From positions 17,641,001 through 17,705,000 of the forward strand of contig NC_092566.1 of the NCBI RefSeq assembly GCF_037975245.1: a DNA stretch of 64,000 bases. The letters are read 5' to 3'. Shown in pieces: positions 37,301-49,300 of this stretch (position 1 is the first letter of the stretch; every line of letters begins with the position of its first letter). The notes beneath the pieces are model-generated. The model had not been told where the DNA came from, ran no database searches, and was given only the letters and a program-made list of their open reading frames with translations. The DNA comes from Apostichopus japonicus (Eukaryota > Echinodermata > Holothuroidea > Aspidochirotida > Stichopodidae). The translations under genes were made by a program, and so were the position numbers.

Positions 37301-40300
37301 AGGTGCAGACATAAGCACTGCATAGAAGATTACAAGTAATATACAGTAGTTCAAACTGTATAATACACCACCTTTCATCTTGTATTGAACTCTTCCTCAT
37401 CTAGGTGTTCAAATGTTACCAGTCAATGGATCCTCAACTCCATTGCCTCTGTGTATACGGTGGTGTCAGCTACAATCAACAGACAAACGCCCTGCGAAGA
37501 GGAGTCGACATAGTCGTGGGAACCCCGGGCCGTATCGGCGATCTCGTCCAACGGCAAGCTCTCGACCTGTCCCAGTTGCAGTTTGTGGTGTTGGACGAAG
37601 TAGACCGCATGTTGGACATGGGTTTTGCTGCTGATGTAGAGAATTTAATTACTCCTTCCTACTCCAGGGGTAAGTGGTGGACCTTTAAAGGGTAGTGCCA
37701 CCTTCTTCCGCACAACCCATTGACATAGACATATTACATGACAAAGTTCATACCCCTCCCCTCCCTCCCTCCCTCCCTCCCTCCCTCCCCTCTTTGAAAT
37801 TTATTGTAAAAGTTTCAATACATAGCAATGTCTGCTAAATATGTTGAATTCATGTCAAATTAAGTATGTGACTGACTCAAGTGTGATTTTTAAGTATGGC
37901 TGGGTAGATGGCTAATGACTAATAGGACAGGGAAATGAATGCCAACTTTGTATATTGTGATAATCATATGCTGACTGAACTGTGATGGTAAATATGCTGA
38001 CGGGGGTATGATGTTGTAAGGGGTCTGACCTACTGTATTAGGGCAGTGGGGTCTGGCAAAAATTACTCTAACCTCTCAGCTTTGTGTCCAATGAAAACGT
38101 TCATTGAAGTCCATTTGGCTCATAGGATGATGGCCTTGTGTTACTGGTCTCGATTGGCTGTGTGCAATTTGCAGCCGTTGAAAACGTCAGTATGTTCTGT
38201 ATTTGAGTAAACATTGACTGAACTGACTAAACATTGTTCTGTATTTGAGTAGTTAAGATGTATCCATCATTGTTCATGACTGATATTTAATGATCTTCTG
38301 AATAAACATTGTTCGGAATGACCAAATTTCCCTTGGAAGTCATGTGACAGATGCGTAGCTACTGTACCAAAAAATCACAACTAGAGAGCTTTGACAAACC
38401 ATTAATATGCAGATACTTACCAATATGTTGAATTTTCTCCAAAAAGTCAGTCGAAATGATGTCAAAGGAATTGCCGTCTGAAACTTTCATGACGAGGATT
38501 ATCAAATACTGATCTACTGACTAGAGGAAAAATAAACTGATTTGTTCATTTAATTGTCAGTGTGACATGCCTGAAGATACTTATTGATGAGCAACATGCC
38601 AAGAATATTCACAATTTAAGCCCAAACTACTGCAAGTGTATAAAACACAAAACTACTGGCTAACATCAAGTTTTCACTGGCATTTCCCTGAATTGCAACA
38701 CACGTCAGTAACTGTTCAATGTTAAAGGAGCAGTCCAATGATATTTGCTGATAATAAACAACTACAGGGCATATGTGAGGTACGAAATATCATGCAAAGT
38801 GTTGACTGACGATTAGACCCAACTGATTTTTGATGTTAATTGGTAGAATGTAGGACAGCCTTTTCTTTTCTACTGGCATGAAAAGCATCCTGATGTAGGA
38901 ATCCTTGAAAATCAGTCCTGGACTGTTGTCAGATAGTTGAAAAATGACCGTTAGTAACTCTTTGTAAACTGTCGTCTTTGTTTTACAGAAAGTCAGTCAA
39001 ATCCGCAGACGTTACTGTTTTCGGCGACGATGCCTCCATGGGTGTTGAAGATAGCTAACAAATACCTGAACAATAGTTACAAAACAATAGATCTTGTTGG
39101 GAAAGAAGGACTGCAAACTGCAACAACTGTCACGGTATGTCTTGACTTTTTTCTCTCTTTATTTTTGGTGGGGGAAGGATGGATGGATGTGGGTGGGTGG
39201 GAGGGTAGGATGGGAAGAATGGAATGGATGTGTAGAGAGTCATTGAACATTGTCACTGATCATACAAAAGCTAGAGGCGGTTACAAACGTATCTATAACG
39301 CACTAACAGCTTAAAAATGTATTTTGAAAACTGTTGTTCTGAAGCATTAATGTACTGTGCTATTTATTGCACATATGACAAGAAGATAAACATTTATTAC
39401 ATAACTTTCCTTTCAGTTGCCCTTCTTGGTTGTGTTTCCTCTATGAACTTGTATTGTTCCCCTAGATTAGCATGTTTCTGTTTGAAGAAGAAAAAAAAAA
39501 AAAATCTTCTAGAGTAGGATAACTGCTGCATTTGTTTCTGTCCTCTGAGAGTTCATATGAAGACCATAATCAGAGATGCCAGAATTCCGGCAATAGCCAG
39601 AATTCCAGCTTTTTCCCGATTTTGAAATTTGATTCAGGCTCCACACGATCTTTCGGTCCCAGTTGAAACAGACATCAGCTTTTTCCGCGAATTTCTAACT
39701 ATTATCCTAGCACACTGTAGCATACGCAAATTGGAGCCAATACCGCAATTTTTTCCCTGGATTTTCATAACGTCCCAACATTAGCTTAGATAGTCTTTGG
39801 GACATCCAAGTCTCCACAACTTTCAGGCCCTAGGGGTAAACCCTGCTGGCATCCCTGCATAATGCTGTCCGATAGTCAATTATGCTAGATTCTTTTTGGC
39901 ATCACAGATTGACAAAATATAAGTTTTGTTAGCTTTTTGCTGAGTGTTAACTGCTTACATTTTAAGGTTTTAAAGATCAGTTGTGATAATAATACAAGAT
40001 GCTATATTGACAAACTTCTGTTATCATGAAAGAACAACCACCGTTTAAACTCACTTGGCATTCTCATGTCACTCCCTCTGGTATCTTGCCAGACACCATC
40101 TATATCATCGTGAAAATCAATCATATTCATTAGTCATGCAAAAACAAAATTGTGCTTTCTTAAAAATATAGCTTGATGTAACTGTGTTGCCATGGAAAGT
40201 TTATCCAGATTTGACCATTTCAATTGATGTGGACAGGTTTGTTCAAGATTGATGTCCTGTTCTATGTCCAGTACTGTCATATTCTTCAGTAGTAAATACC

Positions 40301-43300
40301 ACGTTGACCCTGTTTCTCTCCGCCCGTTATCCTTTATGCAGCATTTAGCTATACGTTGCAAACCTGGTCTGGAACCAGGCCTCATCACTGACATTTTCCA
40401 AAGGTATGCTGGGAAATCCGGCCAAGGTATTGTATTCTGTCAGACCAAAAACCAAGTGAATTCCATGCTGGGAGACGATAATTTTGGGCTCCATGCCATG
40501 CTTCTACACGGTGACATCGAACAGGCAAGGAGGGAATTGACGCTTAATGTAAGTTTAATGCTTGTTTGCGTTCAAATTAACTGATTGAAAGTCTTTTTTC
40601 TTCCTAGTTTTTTGTTTTCAATTCCTTTGGATGACAGTCTTATTCCACTGTAAGATAGTCAGGAGGGGGGGGGGGGGGTTGGGACGCGTGCAGGGAATAA
40701 TTTCTAGTTTGCAACTCTACTTGTGTAGAAATACTGCTATACAAACTTCTAACTTGTATACACTTAGCAATTTTACATTATGTAACATTTTGCTCAGGTA
40801 TACTGGATGTATTTGTCCCTGGTGTGGATGTCAACTTAACTGGCTCTGAAGATTTTGGTGTACATTCAGACAAATTTAGGCAAAGCAGTTCAAATGTCTA
40901 CTATCAAAAATACAAGGAAAGAATAGGGACTGGTATAGTTGTGATGCATAGATGGGTTACAGTGTTAAGAAGTATAAACAATTCCACTCCCAGTGTTTCA
41001 ATCAACTTCATAAGGATTGGGCTTCTTCAACAGGGCTTACCTTAACCTTTGCAATGGTGTTAACAAGACAGTGGTCGTACATTCTTCGAGTAAAAGCCAA
41101 TAGCCTCTTAATCTGTACTTTGTTATGAGCATCGGTTAGCAGTACGACTGAAACACAGCAATCTATCGTCACTATCAATGTTGCTTTTGTGTGTGTGGTT
41201 TCTGTGCATTGTTGTGACATTTGTTTTTTAATCATTAAACTGAGGTGTACAGGTACCACCAATGATTTAATATTCAAATGAGTGGTCGTATTTGGCGAAT
41301 ATCAATTAGTTGAGCAGGTGCTATATTACCATGTATAGTATGTGTGTCTTTTGTCTGTGTGCTTGTGTGTTGTGGTAGATGGATTCCGAAACAATTCACC
41401 ATGGACAATTCTGAGCCAGATAAGTGATACATGAGTGACAAATAAGTGTACACATGCACAAACAGAGGCAATTGGTAAACAAGACCGATTCACCGAAGTC
41501 TTGTTGCATTTCCATTTTCCTCACAAAGTCGGTGGAAATGATGTCAAAGGAATTGCCGTCTGAAACTTTCATGACGAGGATTATCAAATACTGATCTACT
41601 GACTGGAGGAAAAATAAACTGATTTTTTTTTAAGTTTGATTGATAATCTGCAAACACTCCAAATATGCTGTGGATTTTACTGGATGCAGAATCTGAATTA
41701 TTATTGGCAAAACAAACGCGATCTATGATCAATGTGGTAGTGATAACGTTAGCGCACAATGTCGCCAAACAGCTACTGAATATCTTACAGACTTAAAAAG
41801 TCCATTCGGGAAAGTGTTTTGTTGGTCTTTCACACCCAAGAGTGGAGACAAGTACATCTATTGGCTAACTGAGATGAGTTTTGAGAATGCTGTGTCTGAA
41901 AATCTTTTAAGATGATAACCTTCTATGAAAGCTGAGCATTGTCAATATGACTGCTTACATTCACCTTGGCAACATGAAAGGAAACAACAAAGTGAGGGAA
42001 ATTAAGGTCTCTTTTTATCCTCCAATGGGCATCACAGATTGACCAAATATAAGTTTTGTTAGCGTGTTGCTGAGTGTTACTGGTTGGACTTTGTTGAGGT
42101 TTCAAAACATCAGTTGTGGCAATACAGGATGAGACTTTGAACATTGTATTGTTGGCTTATTCATTTTACTATGGAAAAACGACCAGCTCTTTAAATACCA
42201 CCACTAAGAGAAATCTATTAGGTTGCATGATGCATGCATAGTAAAAGGTATCCCATTTCGAGTACTGTTTTAGACTTTTAGAGGATGGCTTAGGGCGCAA
42301 AGTTTATTTTCATATTTTGTAGATTATTAAAAAAAAAGTACACTGACCCTTTTAAACAGAGCCTAGGCTCATCAGTAAAAAGACTACAGCAGACTATATA
42401 GTCTAATGCACAGATCAAATATAGGTCGGTTCTCAGGTACAACAGGAAACCCAACAGGATCTAGAACATGAGAATTTAACACCTCTCAAATGACTTGTTT
42501 ATGATATTTTGCAATTTATGTCAAGGACGAATTGCATTGAGTGGCATTCAAGTGGTTAATAAGGTAAATGACTAGGTGTTAGTTGAGTGTTTGGATTAAT
42601 GAAGCAATGAATTAACAAAACCATTAAAGGCATACAACTCAGTTTGCCATTCTTCTTTATTAATTTAGGTTTAAAGGAGCACTTCTGAGATATAGTATAT
42701 TGTAAGGTACCAGAACAACTGTAGACATTTTACTATTGCTCACAATTTATCCATTTTTATCTCAATACATTACATGTATAGAGATATTGTAACAGTAAGT
42801 GGGACTTTCTCTTCTCTTAAAAATTTTTCAGCGTCTTCAAACAAAGTTCTTTTTCTCTGGAATTTCCAGAGCAAGAATATATCATATAGACCAACAAAAG
42901 TTACTATTTTTTATTCCAGAATTGTATCTCATTCTGTGACTTTTTCACCGATTTATGTCCAAATCGGGCCAATTTGGACTGAAAACACACTTTGACAGAC
43001 CTGTTTTGCACACGCTCCAAAACTTATGTTTTATGAAAGAGAATAGAATAGAACTGTCTTTCAACAGTGGTATCGTCTAAGATAGGGTCCTATGTATTAT
43101 ATATTTTATTAAAATTTTAAACTTTCATTTGTTGTTTACAGGTAGGTATTAATAAGAATTTTACTACTTGTATATGACATTTAATGGCTTTTATTTGCTT
43201 GATTTGATGTTTAAATGATTTTTCTTTCTTAAAACAACACTGAGCTGCCGCCCCTACTTTTAGTAAAAAGGTCCGTTTTTGATGATTAAGCCCCGCCCCC

Positions 43301-46300
43301 AAGTCTGTTTTGTAGCAGATTGGCTATGACTCATAACAGCTACATGTTAGATATACGAAAATGGCTACCCTCGCGAACAATTTTCTGTTCTGTAGTTAGG
43401 TACGCGGAAAAACGTGGGTTGTTTCGATATCTAGAAGTGGACACAGTTTTGATGGTAGTCACCACTACAGTCTACAGTAACATACAGTAGGTCAATAGGC
43501 CTAGCTCTCAAGGCAGGCATCAAGAATATGGTCGAGTTGTTCGCCTCTTCTAATTTGGCTGTTGTCAATGACGTCAAACTATATGACCAAAAAGTCCAAC
43601 TGAGACTGACCTACAGGGATGTAAGTCTTCCGTATTTTTACGGAAATCCGTTTTTTTTTTATTCCAATAAAGTTCCACAAAATTGTTCGAATATCAAAGA
43701 CACAACGCGGCAAAAATGCCTGGCCCGTTGCAGCAAGCTAACTTCAACTTTCACTCATCGATCAATCAAAATACCATTCCTGTTTCGCATCATCGCATTG
43801 CACTGTACAACATTGTGCCATGTGAATATCGTTGCGTACGTGCGAACTTCAAATCGCCATAACTCATTTCTGTTCTTTGAAAAACCTTGCCTAATTCACG
43901 TTGATTGGACTGCTAATTAATATCTTCGTAACTGCTGGTGCTCGACATAACTTTCGGAATTAACGCTTGTGATATTTGTGAGCGGCGGAAATCTACGGGA
44001 TACGCATATGAAAGTCGATATTTGTGATCGCATTCGAATGTGAGACTGTTTTTTATTCCGTAGTTCGCTGCGACGTATTCGTAACTTTGAGGTAGCCTAA
44101 CATAACGATAGTGTGTAAGTAGTAAGAACTAGGGGTAAGATGTGTTAGCGCTAATACTTCTGAGCTAGCCTAACATAACGATAGTGTGTAAGTAGTCAGA
44201 GCTAGGAGTAGGATGTGTTAGGACGGCATTCACCCGGGGTCTCCGAATAGTTTTCCGGTTTTTTTTTTTGGCTGCACTTACATCCCTGGACCTAAGATGA
44301 AGGATACCACATAAAAAACAAGTTCTTAAATATTCTATGACATTACTAAACCTTGCAACGTCGTTCTTTCGACTAACAGGCAATGAGCGCTAAAGGCAAG
44401 ACTAGCAGGATAAAGTGTAACCTGCAGAGACTATTCGTGGCAAAAATGCAAGTTATATATTTGTTGTACCATGATTGATATTGATAATTGTAGAGACAGA
44501 GCAAAGATTTGAAATTAGGAATAAAAATTAAAACTTCCAGTATTGAGATACTGCATCATTGATGCTCTTGTTGGACTACCACATATCGAGACTAGAATTT
44601 TGGCTTAATGCCATCCTTTAATCTTCATCCTCTCCTTAGCAAATTTTGATGAAGTCTAGTGATTAAGCCTCAATAAAACAATTGGATTAAATGACTCTGG
44701 TGGACTGGATTAAACCGATGGCTTTAGTTCACACTGATGGCTTCAATTTGTACACTTGATGGTCTCAGTTCAACACTGATGGCTCCAGTGCACACTAATC
44801 CTCTAACTAAAGAGCTTCAGAAATGCTTCAAGATCTGAAGCTGTGTGGAAGACTGATTAATCAATGAAAAAACAAATTATTGTATTTAACTTTGTAATTA
44901 TTTATCGTTTGTCAAACATCTCTTCTACAGAAATTTCGTCAGGGTCTATTCAAGGTCTTAGTGACCACAGATGTGGCTTCAAGGGGATTAGATATACCAG
45001 AAGTGGACTTAGTTCTGCAGTGTCAGCCACCCAATGTAAGTTATGGATGGAATTCATGGACTAGGGAATGTCGTGCCGAATGGCAGGCAATTAATTTGGA
45101 AGGAATATAATTTGCAACCAGGGCTTTGCTCTGTTTTCATCAGGTTTTGCATGATCAGCGATGTTCAGGATTTGCCATCTTGAATATATTCTATAGATGT
45201 GAATCCTGCTGACTAATTATTACTCGTCTGCATGTTGCTGGATATTAAAACAGAAAGTCCTTTGCCAAAAAAAATTTAGGATGAGTGGGGACTGATTTGA
45301 ATGATCTCACAAAACACTTTGTAATGTTTAAATGAGGAAAACGGACTAAACAAAGCTTCATTCATACCTAGTAAAGATTCCTAAATCCTATTGGTCCATT
45401 CAGGTCAGCTGACCGTGGTTAATCCTGTGAGTAACGCACGGTAAAATTACAGGGCATCACTTTAATAAATCTTTGGTTATATGTAACCAAAAATGTTTTG
45501 TTTTTTGATTTTTCCCCCACACAAATGGTAGCGTATGAATGAACGGGGTTAATCAACGGTCTAGCGTGCGTTACTCACATGATTAATGCACTCCGGGTGT
45601 TAATGCTATCGCTGGATGCACTCGGCTCCGCCCTCGTGCATCGCTTGCACTATCCCCGGATCGTGCATTAATCCTGTGAGTAACGCACGCTAGACCGTTG
45701 ATTAACCCCTTATTCAATCAAGTGAAGAGTTTTGAAGTAAAAGTGTTGTGGGGCCTCAAAATATATTCTAGGAATCCCTCCCCCCCCCAAACACACCTCA
45801 CAAACACCCTTTTTTCTTCCCAGTTGTTTCAGAGTTTGACTGCAGTTGACTACATTGGTGATCGAATTGAAATGCTTGTTTAAGTTGTAGAATTGGTGAC
45901 CTTCAAAGTAAATTGATTCCAATCACGTCAGTCAGATGTAAACACAAAATTAACTTTGTTATTCTCGATAGCAATACTTTTTAGATTTAAAGATAAATTT
46001 TAATTGTTACACCATTCTTGATTTCTGTCTCTTCTAGGATGTAGACAGTTATATTCACAGATCAGGGAGGACGGGGCGTGCGGGCAGACCTGGTGTAAGT
46101 ATATGTCTCTACATGCCAGGATGCGAGCAGGAACTACAGAACGTTGAAAGAAGAGCAGTGAGTAACATTATGATTATTGATACAGCACTAACAACATGTG
46201 CACAGTAACTACATCTGAACAGGAACAACATATGAATAGGAACAACATGTGAATAGGAATAACATGTGAACAGTAACAACGTGCACAGGAACAACATGTG

Positions 46301-49300
46301 AATACTAATAACATGTGCACAGTAACTACATGTGAACAGGAACAACATATGAACAGGAACAACATGTGAATAGGAACAACATGTGAATAGGAATAACATG
46401 TGAACAGTAACTACATGTGCACAGGAACAACATGTGAATAGGAATAACATGTGAACAGTAACAACGTGCACAGGAACAACATGTGAATACTAATAACATG
46501 TGCACAGTAACTACATGTGAACAGGAACAACATATGAACAGGAACAACATGTGAATAGGAACAACATGTGAATAGGAATAACATGTGAACAGTAACTACA
46601 TGTGCACAGGAACAACATGTGAACAGGAACAACATGTGAACAGTAACTACATGTGAACAGGAACAACATGTGAACAGGAACAACATGTGAATAGGAACAG
46701 CATGTGAATAGGAATAACATGTGAACAGTAACTACATGTGCACAGGAACAACATGTGAACAGGAACAACATGTGAACAGTAACTACATGTGAACAGGAAC
46801 AACATGTGAACAGGAACAACATGTGAATAGGAACAACATGTGAATAGGAATAACATGTGCACAGTAACTACATCTGAACAGGAACAACATGTGAATAGGA
46901 ACAACATGTGGACAGTAACAACATGTGAACAGTAACTACATGTGAACAGGAACAACATGTGAACAGGAACAACATGTGAACAGTAACTACATGTGAACAG
47001 GAACAACATGTGAACAGGAACAACATGTGAATAGGAACAACATGTGAATAGGAATAACATGTGCACAGTAACTACATCTGAACAGGAACAACATGTGAAT
47101 AGGAACAACATGTGGACAGTAACAACATGTGAACAGTAACTACATGTGAACAGGAACAACATGTGGACAGTAACAACATGTGAACAGTAACTACATGTGA
47201 ACAGGAACAACATATGAACAGTAACTACATGTAAACAGGAACTACTTGGGTCCAGTAACAAAATGTGCACAGGAACAAAATGTGCACAGGAACATGTGCA
47301 CAGTAACTACATGTGAACAGGAACAACATATGAACAGTAACTACATGTGAATAGGAACAACATGTGCACAGTTACTACATGTGAACAGGAACAACATATG
47401 AACAGTAACTACATGTGAACAGGAACAACATGTGCACAGTAACTATGTGTGAACAGGAACAACATATGAACAGTAACTACATGTGCACAGAAACAATATA
47501 TGGACAGGAACAACATGTGAGCAGTAACTACATGTGAACAGGAACATGTGAACAGGAACAACATATGAACAGGAACAACATGTGCACAGGAACAATATGT
47601 GCACAAGAACAACATGTGAACATTAACTACATGTCAACAGGAACAACATGTCAACAGTAACTACATGTCAACAGTAACTACATGTCAACAGGAACAACAT
47701 GTGTCCAGTCACTACATGTGAACAGGAACAACATGTGCACAGGAACAATATGTGCACAGTAACTACATATGCACAGGAAAAACATGTGAACAGTAAAGTT
47801 GCACAGGAACAACATGTGAATAGTAACTACATGTGAACAGGAACAACATGTGTCCAGTAACTACATGTGAACAGGAACAACATGTGAACAGTAACTATAT
47901 GTGAACAGGAACAACATGTATCCAGTAACTACATGTGAACAGGAACAACATATGCATCGTGTTTACGGTAACAGCACATGTATAGTCACATGTGCACAGT
48001 AACAAAATGTACACAGAACAACATTAGCACTTCGAACATAACTGTACAGAGATGGCATGCTTGGTTTAACATCATGCGTACAAAACAACACCTGTACAGT
48101 AACATGTGTACAGTAATGACATGAACACAGAAAACTCTGTTTCGTTTCAACATGGGTACAGTACGTAATTTGTCTAGCAGAGCTGTTTGTTTATCTCTCC
48201 TCGTGGTAACGGCTGAGATGACATGGGCATCTTGAACTTCACACTGTGAGTGCCCGTGGATGAGTATGTTCGCAGAACTAACAAGATTTTTGCCCGTTCC
48301 CATGGTTTTGCTGTAGTTGTCCGTAGGGATGAATAATTTAGCACGAGTTGTTTCTCTTTGGAGGAGTTTGTTTCTCTTTGATGGGTTCTCCTCTTCTCTT
48401 TGAAGGGTCTCCTTTTTGTAACTATTTTTATTGTACTTTGGGCTATATCCTTTATAGGTGTCTGCTGGGAATGAAGAGTTGTAATATTGTATTTGACAAA
48501 TTCCTATGGTTAACTCAAATTGGAGTAGTTGTTACCATACATTGTGTTTGACCCATGTAGGAGTGATATAAATGATCTTTTTATTGAATATTCATATCAC
48601 TTCAGATACATTCTATTGCATCAGATGGATTTGACTTACTTTATTGAGATTATTTCTCTCGATACTGAGCTAATTGTGAAATTGAAATGTATGATAAGTC
48701 TCTACATATTCATCTCTATATTCCTCACAAGTTGCAAATATGATGAAATGACTTTAATGTCTCATGTGCTTTCATCCCACAGCAACTTAAGTTTAAGCAA
48801 GTACCCCCACCCCAGCCAGAAGAACTCTACACAAGCAAACTTGAAAACCTGGAAAAGTAAGTTGTTGTGTTTGGAATGTTACTCTGCAACGTTCCAACTG
48901 CTGTCATTTAAGTGTTAATCCCAAATCACAGGGGGAAAACAATCCATGTGTGATGCATAGAAAATTCTCTCTTCAAATGCTTTGAGATGACATCCAAATG
49001 GATGGATCAGAAAGAGATTGATTATACTGTCTGCTGGCATCTTCATTCTAGCACTCTATATGCAATGTGTTAATTGGTTAAAACATACCTGGTCAGCCAT
49101 GAATGAAGTTAAAGTAGAGCCGTCCTCTCTCATCTGGGAGAGATTGTTGGATTAACCGATGGGGGACTACAAAAACTGGGCACTCGTGGTGTTCTCTGTG
49201 CAAATGAAGTACTTCTGTCGTACAGTACAATAGTACATGCACTCCACAACCAACCCTAAAAGCAGCAGACCAGATGAACAGCCAGTGAATCAGTGGAATA

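Noticed and set aside
40824-41045. Exon candidate after 40548 in DDX21
   Set aside because: It does not match the helicase region expected between [14 protein letters not shown] and [10 protein letters not shown]. The join 40548 to 44931 already gives a continuous phase-0 protein.
46109-47615. Several 60-207-codon minus-strand frames of the [10 protein letters not shown] type
   Set aside because: Translations of the 17-bp satellite in different phases; no non-repeat sequence is included.
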